Of a DNA stretch of 64,000 nucleotides, positions 22,070 to 32,879 are shown one piece after another (positions within the stretch are counted from its first letter, which is position 1; each line of letters opens with the position of its first letter). The notes under the pieces are model-generated. The model saw nothing but the letters and a program-made list of their open reading frames with translations, was not told where the DNA came from and searched no databases. Origin of the DNA: Anthostomella pinea (Eukaryota; Ascomycota; Sordariomycetes; Xylariales; Xylariaceae); the NCBI GenBank assembly GCA_963556695.1, contig CAUWAG010000006.1, positions 62,001 through 126,000 of the forward strand, read 5' to 3'. The translations under genes and the position numbers were made by a program.

Positions 22070-22873
22070 TTACGACCTGACGGATTCGACCTCCCAATCC
22101 ACCGAGCGGCTGCCTGACGACCGCAGGGGCATTGCAGATGGGGAAGGAGGAGGGGACTCGACCTCGTAAGGTCTGATTGGTGCATTGCCTTTATCCCCTG
22201 ATCTAGCACCGGCTTTGTCTCGATGCCTTGGACCGCTCCTTTCATTGCGGGGAGCATCCGGCCTGTCACGACGATGACTAGGTTGGCGCTCGGTTCTCCT
22301 AGTCGGCGACCGTTGCCGGTAGCTTGGTCGCCGTCCCGTTTCTTGGCTCCCTCGGGCGTCTCGATGGGATTGGGCTCTGGGCAGCCAGTAATTCCGTTCG
22401 CGATCATACTGTTCTGCCCCGCCATAACTTGCATTCCGGCTGGCATCTTGACGTCGGTCGGCAGAAGAGCTTTGCCGGCTATGTGGGACATAATCTGCTG
22501 CTTCTTCGCTTACACGAAATGTTACCGGATCTCCATCTTCATCGTACCCGTATCTATACCCTGGTTTGGGGGCCCCGTGAGCGCGGCAACATTCCAGATG
22601 GGCGACATCGTGGTATGGATCTCGTGGGTACTTGAACCTCTCTCCTGTACTGGAATCCCTTGCAATCAGACAGTCTTCTCTCCGGCGGCGCCCTTGTCCG
22701 TCCGAGAACCTAGTGGGTCTGGCGGAAGGCCCGTCCCTCGGAGTTGTTCTTCTTTCCAAGGGTGTTCCATGCCCGGGGCACTGGCGATCGTGGCATCGGA
22801 ACCGGCCTCGATGATCTCGGAAACACGATTCACTGCAGCTGCTGTCGCAGTAACGGCAGAAGACATAAGCCAT
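22070..22873 (-). CDS. Hypothetical protein with Cys-rich N terminus and Arg/Ser-rich tail, 267 aa
   Basis: Start taken at ATG 22873 (MAYVFCRYCDSSC), which puts the first cysteine cluster at the extreme N terminus. An in-frame ATG 16 codons upstream exists but adds unremarkable sequence. Residues 6-36 hold seven cysteines in pairs (FCRYC, CSESCF, FRCHDRQCPGHG), suggesting a small metal-binding module. A second Cys/His segment HDVAHLECCRAHG lies near residue 90. From about residue 130 the protein is Arg/Ser/Asp-rich with RS- and RD-type dipeptides, like RNA-associated disordered tails. No known family recognised; a nuclear or RNA-linked role is inference only. Confidence 0.65.
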   Translation of the reverse strand: MAYVFCRYCDSSCSESCFRDHRGRFRCHDRQCPGHGTPLERRTTPRDGPSARPTRFSDGQGRRRREDCLIARDSSTGERFKYPRDPYHDVAHLECCRAHGAPKPGYRYGYDEDGDPVTFRVSEEAADYVPHSRQSSSADRRQDASRNASYGGAEQYDRERNYWLPRAQSHRDARGSQETGRRPSYRQRSPTRRTERQPSHRRDRPDAPRNERSGPRHRDKAGARSGDKGNAPIRPYEVESPPPSPSAMPLRSSGSRSVDWEVESVRS

Positions 22874-24767
22874 TATTGTTGGAGATTGTAGAGGATGTTG
22901 AGCATGCGACGTCCAGAACACAGTATCTACTCGATCCGGGGTAGGGCTTGACTGGGTTGCGCGATGAGATGTCTTTATGCTCTGGAGACAGCCTTTGTGT
23001 CATTCAGTCGATGAGAGAGCAGCAGTTCATGACGTTGCCGAGGACTCATCATACCTTTAGCAGAAAGCTTTGATGTCGTCAAATGGTGTCTTTGTCTGCG
23101 TGAGTCGCCAAACTGTTTGGCAAAATCGCCATGCAACGGCAGGCCTCTCGAGTTGTTTTCCTTCGTTACTCGTCCATAGCTAGTGCAAGGTTCTTTATTC
23201 ACAAAAGATAAAATGATTGTCTCAAGGGATCATCGCCCTGCCCGTCGCTTATGTGATTCATTCGCCTACACTGGCTTTGAGAGAAGCAAGTTTGGCAGCA
23301 GAAACCGACTTATTCGCATGGCTATGTTGCTCGGGAGCATCCCATTCTCACTTTACTTCCCATGCGCCGTTTGCACAGAGAAAGGAAGTCAAAACCATCA
23401 GTCAGTCAAGTCCTATACCATGCAGCATTGGGTGAACTTACTGCCGTTCCTATTGCCGTGGTGCGCAGAGCTAGGTTCATAACCCAAGAGGGCCAGTAAA
23501 CAGATACACGTGTAAGGGGACCAGAAGCCACTGAACCCTCGTCATAACTCGTGAGCATATCCGAAGCCAGTCTGAACGTACGGTTATAATTGGCCTTCCA
23601 ATAACAGCAATAGTACCATATGGGGAATAAGCGGACCGTCGGAAGAAACTCCTTCGGAGGACGTTAATAGTGTTGAGAGAGCGCGTTGACATATCACCAG
23701 TTCGGAAAGCTAGGAAATGAGCAGCGACAGCTGTGATGCCTCATAGATACCTCAAAAACCATCGCTAAACCTGTAGTCGTTCGTCCATCTCTGTAAACTG
23801 ACGAGCAAGGGAGTCTATCCCAAGGGAGTTATTCCACTGATATCAGAGTACTCACCACATTGTTCGGCCTGGCGGAGGTGACAAATACCAAGTCGGTGCC
23901 AAGTCGGATGATGTTGTCAGGGTTCTTACGCGGCGCATGACGCTCAACGTGATCGGAAGTATACCGTATAGGGCGTGTGCAACACCACATCGCCCGCCTC
24001 ATAGACTGTCACAGGCCAACGTCTCCCACGTGTCTGCGAACCCCTTTGGACCATCTGCCAGCAAGCCCCCACTCATCATGTTATTCTTGACCAATTGAGT
24101 GGGCTACTCATCGTCTCGATAGGTGGTCATGGAGACTACCTATACGGATGGTCTCACCGTCTAGGGTGGGCGGGAGGCAAGGAGACGGACACTACCTACT
24201 ACGACTCGAAGCCTAACGTGGAATCAGCGAGTATTACTCCCTTGAGGTTTTGACTCTATTGCCTGGTGTCTAGTCTCGCCGATGATGGTAGCTCGGGCTC
24301 CAGATATAGGGTCGGCATATGACGTCGCGAGATTGGCTGCTCGATGCGTATAATGCTGCATCGGCGAGCATCACTTGTTTTGGATTGCTTACACCATGTT
24401 GATACTGGGCCTCGGCCCAAACTCATGTGACGGTCTGTGGGAGTCCAGTCGATAGTAATCCCGACCAACGTCCGGAGCACACACCTCATGTGACGATACT
24501 TTGGGGTAGGAACATTGTTTAGCAAGGGGGCGTGGGAATCTCATGGTCTTTACCACTCAGTCTAGCAAGACCCGGTTCAGTATATATGTCGATTGTAGCC
24601 TCCTAGTTCTCCAAGTTGAAAGGGATATCTCTTGATGTTGCTAAACTTGCTACTGCTAATGACCCAGCACAATGAAAGTGTTGCTTCCGTGATGACGGTG
24701 ATGACGGGTGATGTTTGTCAGAGACTATGATCCTTCGCTGCCATCACCTTCCAAGGGCGAGGCGAGA
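22874..24767. other. Intergenic, 1.9 kb, nothing recognised
   Basis: GC-normal, with no ORF of convincing composition, no repeat ends and no RNA gene noticed. It may contain an unrecognised small multi-exon gene. Confidence 0.4.
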
Positions 24768-25130
24768 CTATGGCAGTCCATGCCCGGTTGTGCCTGTGCT
24801 GGACGCATTCGGTGCATGTGCAGGTTGTTGTCCCGAAATGGTTGCCCCCTGAGCTGTGGCAGCGGTGTCGACGCCAGCTCCGTGATGTGCAGCCTTGGCG
24901 TCCTCGCGTTCCCATTCTCGGCGCGCCATCATGTCGTCCACGCCTCTCACATCTTGCCTCCCTTTCTCGGCGATGGCTTGGTTCTTCTGCTGTGAGGCCT
25001 GGGTTTGTGGGTGGTTCGAGTTGTTGTCGAAAGCCTGGTCGGTGGCATCCATTAGGCCGCCGCGCACAGCGTCGCCGGCGCCCCGGACGCCCTTGAGGCC
25101 GGTCTTGACATCGTCGATGATCTTGGACAT
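24768..25130 (-). CDS. Small hydrophilic protein, 120 aa
   Basis: Single-exon ORF from ATG 25130 (MSKIIDDVKTGLKGVRGAGD) to TAG 24768. The N-terminal 35 residues are amphipathic and Gly/Ala/Lys/Asp-rich. The rest is Asn/Gln/Ala/Gly-rich and hydrophilic, with a charged helix MARREWEREDAKAAHHG near residues 68-84. No cysteine, signal peptide or membrane segment. Composition resembles small stress- or development-linked hydrophilic proteins of filamentous fungi, but I do not recognise the family. The GC-rich third positions and open length support coding. Confidence 0.7.
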   Translation of the reverse strand: MSKIIDDVKTGLKGVRGAGDAVRGGLMDATDQAFDNNSNHPQTQASQQKNQAIAEKGRQDVRGVDDMMARREWEREDAKAAHHGAGVDTAATAQGATISGQQPAHAPNASSTGTTGHGLP

Positions 25131-26599
25131 GGTTCGGGATCAGAGGGATCCTCTGCGCGATAGCCAGGAGAGGTGGGAGAGATGTTCGGCTCGGTCGAGT
25201 TGGTGTGGTTGTCGGTCGGGACGAGTTGTCTGATTTCGACAGAGTAGGAGTTCGTAGGTGTCTTGAAGTTTGTTGGATTACTCTCGAGTGTTAGATGTGT
25301 ATGGACCTACATGCACATATACCCGAGCTTATGGAACTGGAGACGGGAGAGATGCAAGTGCCAAGACGTCATTCTTAGGTATGTTCCATCTACCTGACCT
25401 CGGGATGACGTACTGGGCGGACACCTGCAGTGGCCCACCTGCATCTAATCAACAGCTGCCGGGCGGCTCGAAGGGGCCAAGATCAAGTGGCAGCTTTACT
25501 GGGTACGTACCTCCCGTAGGAGGTGATCCGAGCGTGCCGACGGGAGGTTGGTGACATTCGTCTGGATCAACAAGTCAGGTACTTTACCTAGGTACTGGAC
25601 CGCTTCCATTGCTCTCGAATCTGCTTGGTCTTTGTAATTCGGAAGGGACCTATATGGTACCAGTGACCTGACCAGCAGAGGGAGTACGCACCGAAGGATA
25701 TGGTCGCATGGTCGGTGGCCGTGAGCAGAGCAGTCTGACCGTTTGCCGTGCGACGACGAGGTAGAGTTTTGAAGCGATCTCACCTTCATCACCACCTGCA
25801 CTCTACCCCTTTTGGTAGGGGCTGAAAGCCCCCCCTGTATCCAGCAAAACGTGGCGGCACGCTTAGTCTCCAACACTGTTGGTTTAATCACAGTGTAGTC
25901 ATCTTCTTCGACCTGGTCATCGCGACGATCCTCGACAGACTGCAGCTGCTAACTTGAGAAGACATCGATACTTGGACGTGGATATACCGCTTCGGGCTGT
26001 GTCAAGGACGCCCAGATTGATGGAACCTTGCCCGCTCATGGGGGGGGCACCGTCTCTCCATCAGCCCTACGAGCAAGAGGAATAGGCCTGGGCATGCGGG
26101 CTGCAGGATCCGGGGACACGGAGATGAAGGAGATTGAGCTGAGCGCCATCGGTGTCGCTGTCGGGCGGCTTGCTCTTGGCACAGCTGTTGAGCGATCAGC
26201 GTCAGGCCTCTCGTTGGACCCCTGCAGCCCTGTTCTCGAGCTCCTCTTCCTATTTGGCATGCTCTTCAACGACACCAACGCCAAGCCTGCGCGAGCCTCA
26301 TGTGTTGTAGTCAATGCATACGCGGAAGGGAATCGGTAGTAACACCTAAGCGGCGCAGCCCAATGGCCATAGCTTGCGACATGGGCTCTTGACAGTAGGT
26401 ACGGCATGGGCATGGGCATGGGCATGGGCATGGGAGAGGACTCAGCAGGTGATAGGTGATGGAAGTGCAGATATGGTGTGCGCCATGGTTTCTGCCTTCT
26501 CTTCTCCCCTTGCTCTCATTATCGCTCCCTTCTGCCCACGCCGTGTCGCGAAAGTCATGCTGCGGTAGGCTGTCGCTCGCTCGGTGGAAGACTGTGAGC
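25131..26599. other. Intergenic between a small gene and the Gypsy insertion
   Basis: Overlapping opposite-strand ORFs at 26028-26339 and 26036-26431 exist because of GC-rich sequence and a hexamer repeat; neither is convincing. The right edge is the original upstream region of the decayed membrane-protein gene now at 32880. Confidence 0.4.
26403..26434. repeat. (GGGCAT)n hexanucleotide microsatellite
   Basis: Five tandem GGGCAT-type units, giving an artificial Met-Pro or Ala-Trp repeat in overlapping frames. Confidence 0.9.
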
Positions 26600-26823
26600 T
26601 GTCACGGCGAGTGTCACGGCGAGCGTACTGAGGAGCTGGGACATGGCCGGCAGCAAGCAACTATTACTCTATTGACGAGAATATCAAGACTAGAGAGGAA
26701 AGGAAGAGAGAGAGAGATAGGTACAGTGGGAGGTTGCCCCTTTAAGGGGATCCTTTGGTCAGATCCTTCCCTTATTAGGAAGTATCCACTTGTCATGTGG
26801 GAAAGTCTGTACAGGCCGTCACA
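26600..26823 (-). repeat. 3' LTR of the Gypsy element (left copy)
   Basis: Ends TGTCACGG..CCGTCACA. The outer end has a tandem 12-bp unit, TGTCACGGCGAG twice (26600-26611, 26612-26623), which the other copies lack; the 5-bp target TGAGC abuts the first unit. Otherwise it matches the right LTR and the solo LTR at 56133-56346. Confidence 0.93.
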
Positions 26824-26837
26824 CTACTCCCCCCTTT
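26824..26837 (-). promoter_or_regulatory. Polypurine tract of the Gypsy element
   Basis: On the element strand AAAGGGGGGAGTAG lies directly before the 3' LTR, the expected plus-strand priming site. Confidence 0.85.
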
Positions 26838-26975
26838 ATCAAAGTCAGTTTACGACAATGATTTCTTCTGAGTTCTTCTTACTCCTTGTGCAGAGCCTCT
26901 TATAGGCAGGTTGTCTTCCTCAAGATCAGTTAGGTCCTGATTATCAGCAGCAGCCTTTATCCATTGCTGTAACCT

Positions 26976-29900
26976 TTAAGGGGGACCTGGCGCCTTGGGA
27001 TTTGTGTCATGGAACTCTTTGACGTGTACAGCCGAGTTTCTAAAGTTAGCTGCTGGGTACCACATTGGGTCAGGATCATGACCTGTCCATTCAGCCTGGT
27101 ACTCCAGCTTGCGGCGGGAGGACAGAATCTTGTTAACTTCCCACTCAGGAACCCCATCCACATCGATGGGCGGCGGTGGAAGGATCACCTGACCTGGGAC
27201 AGGGTCATTTGGTGACCGTACTAAGCGGCTTGCATTTATGACCCGATGAGCGTTTATCCCAGGGGGTAAGTCAATCTCAAAGGCGTTCTCATTGATCTAT
27301 TTAATAACCCGATATGGTCCCATATAGGGGTTGTCCAATCCATCATGTGGGCGGTCAGTACGCCATGCTCCTTTGCGTACATATAACATATCGTCTGGCT
27401 TCCAGTCAATTAGTTGTCGGGACTTGTCAGCCTGCTTCTTGTACTTTGCTTGTGCCTTAAAGAGGGTGGTTTTGGCCCATGCCACGGCCTGTGCCCAGCG
27501 TTCAGCAAATTCTTGAGCATCTGAACGGCTTAGCCGCTCTATAATAGGCGTCTTTCTTGAGAAGGGACTGCATTTATCCCAGTCAAATATCATGATTAGA
27601 AGAAATCCTAGTTCAACCTCAGCTGGAGATAAGCCGGTACTTGTATAAGGTTGTATGGCATAGGTAAAATCCAGACAGGGCAGCAATTGAGACCAGTTAT
27701 CCTAAAAGTGGCTTATGAAGGGTTAGAGCTTGGTCTGGAGGAACTGGTTAATGATCTCTGTCTGACCATCTGTTTGAGGGTGCTCTGCAGTAGAGCGGTA
27801 TAGGTCCATCCCTGTGAGCTTGGCTAGTTCATCTAAAAAGGCAGCAATGAACTGGGGACCATGGTCTGAAGTCACAGTCTCAGGGGTGCCATAGACCCTC
27901 CAAGGTCCATTGAAATATAAGGTGGCAAGGTCCTTGGCTGTACATGTCTTATATATCGGAATAGACCATGGGCGTTTGCCTAGTCGGTTTACCACCACAT
28001 AGATCGTGTCATAGCCTAGCTTGTCTTTTGGCATAGTCTTGAAGTCCATAGAGACATGTTGCCAAGGACGATCTGGTATAGACAGAGGTTATAGCAAGCC
28101 GGCTGGCTTGAGACAGGAATTGTGGCCTCTGCCACATTCTGGGCAATGAGCGCAATAGCGGTCTATGAAAGCACCCATACCTGGCCAGGAATAACGCTCT
28201 GTTACCAAGGCACGCATCTTGTTCCGGCCAGGGTGTGCACAGGAAGGTAGTCTGTGAATCTCATCACAAAGTCGTGTGTGTAAGTGCCCCTCATCAGGCA
28301 CCATGAGGCGTCCCTTTTTTAATAACAAGTCATTAACAAGACTGTAACCCTGCTGACTATGTTTGGCTTTTTCCCGCTCAAGGAGTAGGGTCTCTGAAGA
28401 GCGGTTGGCTGTCAAGATAGCATCAATAAGCTGAACACCCTCTAGAGAACCGTCAGGGTCCTGGTTGTTGGCTTCCAAGGTGGCCACAATGGCACATACC
28501 AGGTTGTCCTCTGGACTAGGTGACGGGTCGGTCACAGACAGGTCAACGGGTCCATTGAACCTTTCAACAGATAGGAGGATCTGGCGGCGACTTTCATCCT
28601 TGATGGCCTTCTGTGTAGCCAGATCTACAGCTTTCCGTGATAGAGTATCAGCTATTAGGTTCTCCCTACCTGGACGGTAAGAGATGGTGAAGTCCAGGCC
28701 TGAGATATCCTCACTCCAGGCTGCTTGTCGGGCATTGAGCTGTCGCTTAGTGGCGAAGTACTGGAATGCCTGATGATCTATGAAAACAGGAAGGGGATAT
28801 TGAAGGGCAGTGAGCATATGGTTCTATTCTCACATGGCATAGACAATTGCCAGTAGTTCCTTGTCATGGATGGGATAGTTGCACTCTATTGTATTCATAG
28901 TTCGTGACAGATAGGCCACTGGATGCCAGTTGTCTTGCTCATCCTGTTGGGAGAGGACTGCTGAGATTACACCATCTGAAGCGTCTGTTTCCAGCTTGGT
29001 AGGAGCTGCTTCCTTGAAATATGAGAGCAAGAGAGCTGAGCATAAGGCATCCTTTAGGTTGTCAAAGGCTCTCTGCTATTCCTTAGTCTATAGGTATTTG
29101 ATTGCCACAATAAGACGGTAAAGAGGTTTAGCTATCTTGCTAAAATTGTCTATGAATTGCTGGTAGAAGTTACAGAATCCTAAGAAAGACTGTAATTCTT
29201 TAACAGTCCTAGGCTCTTCCCAGTCCCTCATGGCGGCAATCTTGGCTTAATCAACTGATATGCCACTGGTTGATATTATATATCCCAGGAATTTTGTTGA
29301 TATGACAGCAAACTCGCTCTTCTTGATGTCAGCCTGGAGGCCAGCTTCACGGAGCTTCTGGAGGACTTTGCAGACATGGTCCCAGTGTTCCAATGGGTCT
29401 GCAGAAAAGATCAAGATATCGTCCACAAAGGCTGTACAGAACTCATCCAGATATGGGAACAAGGCCTTATTGATATACCGCTGAAAGGTACTTGGGCCGT
29501 TACAAAGTCTAAAAGGGAACACCTTGTACTTGTACTGGCCAAAGCGCGTGCGGAAGGTCGTGAGATCCTCAGAGGTTGGATCCATGCGGATTCGGTGGAA
29601 AGCCACCCTGATATCCAGCTTGGTGAACAGCTTAGCGCAAGATAGACATTCCAAAATTTCGCTGATTAATGGCAGCGGGTAGCGGTCTTTTTTTGACTGA
29701 GCATTGAGCTCGCGGTAGTCGACACAGAAACGCAAGCCTCTATTCGGCTTTTTGGCAAAGAGAACAGGGGACCCATACTCTGCTCCATTAGGAACAATCC
29801 ATTCCTTGCGTAAGTGTTCCGTCAGATATTGCTTGAGGGCAATAAAGTGATTGGCCTTCATGCTATATAAGGGGTGCAGGCGAAGAGTCTTGGCCCCTGG

Positions 29901-30896
29901 CTTGAGCTCGATCTTGTGGTCAATATCCTTTCGGAAAGGGGGTAGCTCGTTGCTTTCTGTCTTAGAAAACACATCCATAAAATCTTGTGCCTTTGGGGGA
30001 AGCCTGCTGCGTAGCAGGTACTGAGTCTCTGAGTCCTCTTTATTAATAGAGTAATTAATGACTTGATCAAGCTCATATACCGAAAAGGAGAACACATTTC
30101 CGTAGCTGTATCGTTAATGTTGCCCCTTCTGACGGTGACTAGCCCGTCTAAAGAAGGTACTTCCTGAGACTAGGTGGATATCCGTGCCCAGAGCGTTCAC
30201 TATTGTGTCTTTGCTAACCTTAGGATGAACAGCCTGGCGTTAGGAAGTCTTTTGCAAGGATGCCGGGCGGTCCCGTCCGGCTAGCTGGTCTTCCATAGCC
30301 TGTAAGGACTGATGATGGTCTCTTGCCCATGTAGCCAGCACTTGGGGGCGACATAGTATCTTCTGCGGGTATTTCTCTTGATCTTCCCATTGTGAATCTC
30401 TATAAAGCATGTCCTGCTGGGCCTGAGGGTTGATAGCCCGTTGTCTTAACCACTGGCGAGCTGGGTTGGTGATGTCGGTCTTCCAGTTGGTAAGGAAAGG
30501 TAGTTCTGGTGAGAAATATAGGTGGTTCCGCCGGCAGTCTGGTAGGAGGTTGTGAGCAGCCAAAAACCGCTTGCCAACAATAAGATCAAAGTTCTTACTG
30601 GGTCCAAACTCTGTTTCTAGGATAGGGGCTTCCCAGAAGGTTCTTCCCTGAATCTGGAAGTTTGCTGCAATTGCTGTGTTAATAACCTGTGAATGTCCCT
30701 TGCCAAAGCCATTCAGGGTGGCGGGCTCATCAAAATGTCTTTGAGGGAGTTCCCATCGTTGAGCCAAAGGGCTCATGATTGAACGGCTGCCTAAAAGATA
30801 AACCTCTGCTCTGGTACTAATCAAAACTTTCACACGCACTGTAATTCCATTCCACCGGATGGTTGCAGTCATCACAAAGGTACTGCCGCCAATCAA
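26976..30896 (-). pseudogene. Gypsy pol (protease-RT-RNase H-integrase-chromodomain), multiply broken
   Basis: Blocks in element order: protease 30896-30240, where the expected DTG-type active site reads VLISTRAEVYLL, so it lacks the catalytic Asp. RT 30095-29247 has LFTKLDIRVAFHRIRM and FVDDILIFSAD (intact DD). RNase H 29030-28830, LETDASDGVISAVLSQQ, continues after a stop at 28817. The integrase HHCC zinc finger near 28150 has HPGRNK and CAHCPEC. Integrase core 28049-27723 has MDFKTMPKD, TSDHGPQF and TDGQTEIINQFLQ (D, D, E). The integrase C-terminal part is at 27686-27297. The chromodomain is at 27188-26976, WEVNKILSSRRKLEYQAEW. Stops such as TAG after RVIK near 27300 fit C-to-T changes. 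Confidence 0.9.
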
Positions 30897-30988
30897 GCCA
30901 GAGAGGTCTGATCAAAGTGATGAAATTTCAAGGGAGTGGTGAGCTAATTGATTAATAATACATTAGAGGCCTAGGTGGGAGACTTTCC

Positions 30989-32448
30989 CTAGGCCTTTGA
31001 GTTTTCTGACTCGTTGTCAGAAGTAACATCCTGGGTCAGACCAGAAGAGGCCTCATTGTCTTCTTCCAGAAAATGTACATAAGGTGTTCTTTTGTCTGGA
31101 CATTTAAGAGCAATATGGCCCTCTTTGCCACACAAGTAGCATGTAATGCTTTCTGTCTTGTGGGGTGTGTGTGATCGGTCAAGGTGCTTCCTTTCAGGGG
31201 CTGCAGAGAGACAAGGAGTCTTCTGATCAGGTGATGCTCTTGCTGGTTGGAAGGTAGTGTCAATCGCTTGGTTGGACAAGGCTTGGGTTGGTAGGCTTCT
31301 GGTGGACTGCTGGGGTCCAGGTGCCACAGTGATGGTATGGCGAGAGGAAGCTTTTAAGAAACTTTGGCGCTGTTTCTTGACTCATTCAATCTTTACAAGC
31401 TGTTAAGTATTGCTAGAATAGATGTTTTAAAATTGGTTAAAAGAAATATTAGAGTCAAGGTAAGAAGCCATCACTTGTATCCTTAGGGGTGGTGTCAGCT
31501 TTCGGTTCAGTTCATACTTCCATTCTGTCCAGGACAGGCCTGCCTTGCTGGCTAAGAGAACCCATGTGGAACAAAAGGAATAGAAGTCTTGCGCTGGTTC
31601 CATCCACAGATCATGGAGCTGATCTCTGGCTTGAGCAGCTGCGTCGGGATTGCTATAAGAGGACCGGAGAAGGTCATACACCTCTTTAATGGTAATAAGT
31701 GACTCAGTGTTCTCTTCAAAGATGAATGGTTCCAATGCTATAACTATATTACCTTTTATTAGTATATAAAGCCAGTCAAATTTTGATTCTTTTGTAATAA
31801 AGAGCCACCAGTTGGTCCGTAGCTTGTGTTAAGTGCTGTTCTTCCACTGTTCAAAGGTTGGGTTTTGACCGTCACTTAGCTTTACAGGGTCTGCCAGCTT
31901 GATGGAATGTCGCATGGCATTTGAGGTTGATGCCATAGAAACTGGGGAGTCCCACCTAGGGGTCGTTGTGTGTGGAGAACCTGTTTCTAAGGAAGGAAAG
32001 GCTCGTTCTTCTTGTGGTGTGCTGAAATGCACAGACTGTCGTTCTGTTGTGGGCCTTAGTGGCTCAGACCTCGGGATCCGGGTGTGTAGTTCGGTTTGCA
32101 GTCTGGCTAGCTGCTCTGGCGTAAGCGTATCCAGGTTAAAGAGCAAGGGGGGTCGTTTGATCGGCCCAGAGCACCGCTCATGGTTGGTGCCATGGGCTGG
32201 GTCTGTGGGTCCTGGGATGTGATCCTGGAGGAAGATGGAGACGATGAAGCGTTTGAGGGAGATTTGCTCTGGGTCAAAGCGGCCTTTGATCGCGTGTTTG
32301 GCTTGCTCTGGCCCCCTTGTGCCTTGGTTCTCTGTTTCTTTGGGGGAAGGTTGTTGGTATTGGGGGATGTTTGGATAGGTTGGGCTGGTCTTCCAGTCCC
32401 TTCAGAACTATCCTGATGTTCTGGAATGATAATAGTACTCATCGTCAC
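30989..32448 (-). pseudogene. Gypsy gag, broken into several frames
   Basis: Open pieces at 32448-32107 (Ser/Pro/Gln-rich N terminus), 32146-31829, 31735-31427 (capsid-like helical region: KEVYDLLRSSYSNPDAAAQA, WTEWKYELNRKL) and 31327-30989. The last piece holds the CCHC nucleocapsid knuckle CYLCGKEGHIALKC near 31130 and an acidic tail. The frame changes between pieces show it cannot make Gag. Confidence 0.85.
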
Positions 32449-32609
32449 AGTGTGTTGGACAGAATCAGTGGTAATGGTAGATGGGATAGTAAAGGGATAA
32501 TAAAGTCTTGGGATAGGTGGGTATTTGGAGACACTACACCTGTCACTGCTAGAGGCAAAACTCCTTGTAGTGGTGATCTGAAGACAAGGCTTCTAATCTG
32601 GTATGGAGG

Positions 32610-32621
32610 AGTCTTGATATT
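32610..32621 (-). promoter_or_regulatory. Predicted self-priming primer-binding site of the Gypsy element
   Basis: One base after the 5' LTR the element strand reads AATATCAAGACT. This is perfectly complementary (12 of 12) to AGTCTTGATATT inside the LTR (32691-32702 on the opposite strand), about 80 nt upstream in the transcript. No TGG start complementary to a tRNA CCA end is seen. This is the Tf1-type self-priming arrangement; in Tf1 the first 11 nt of the mRNA serve as primer. Confidence 0.7.
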
Positions 32622-32622
32622 A

Positions 32623-32836
32623 TGCCACGGCGAGCATACTGGGGAGCTGGGACATGGCCTGCAGCAAGCAGCTATTATTTTATTGACAAGAATATCAAGA
32701 CTAGAGAGGAAAGAAAGAAAGAGAGAGAGATAGGTACAGTGGGAGGTTGCCCCTTTAAGGGGATCCTCTGGTCAGATCCTTCCCCTATTGGGAAGTATCC
32801 GCTTGTCATGTGGGAAGGTCTGTGCAGGCCGTCGCA
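32623..32836 (-). repeat. 5' LTR of the Gypsy element (right copy)
   Basis: 214 bp. The ends have drifted (TGCCACGG..CCGTCGCA) relative to TGTCACGG..CCGTCACA in the other copies. Several differences from the left LTR show that the insertion is not very recent. Confidence 0.93.
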
Positions 32837-32879
32837 TGAGCTGTCACTCTCTTATAATACTCACACTATCATACTCACC

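Larger units (their letters stand above)
26600..32836 (-). mobile_element. Complete but inactive Gypsy (Ty3) chromodomain retrotransposon, 6.2 kb
   Basis: Two LTRs of about 212-224 bp with TG..CA ends flank a minus-strand gag-pol region, and a 5-bp duplication TGAGC lies at 26595-26599 and 32837-32841. Order in element sense: gag with a CCHC knuckle, protease, reverse transcriptase, RNase H, integrase, chromodomain. This order and the terminal chromodomain place it among the chromoviruses. The primer site is complementary to its own LTR (listed separately), as in Tf1-type elements. Many stops and frame breaks interrupt both gag and pol. The insertion lies 43 bp upstream of the ATG of the decayed gene at 32880. 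Confidence 0.95.

Noticed and set aside
26028..26431. Two opposing ORFs of about 100-131 aa
   Set aside because: They overlap on opposite strands. One starts in the GGGCAT microsatellite and neither shows a domain; they are open because the DNA is GC-rich and repetitive.
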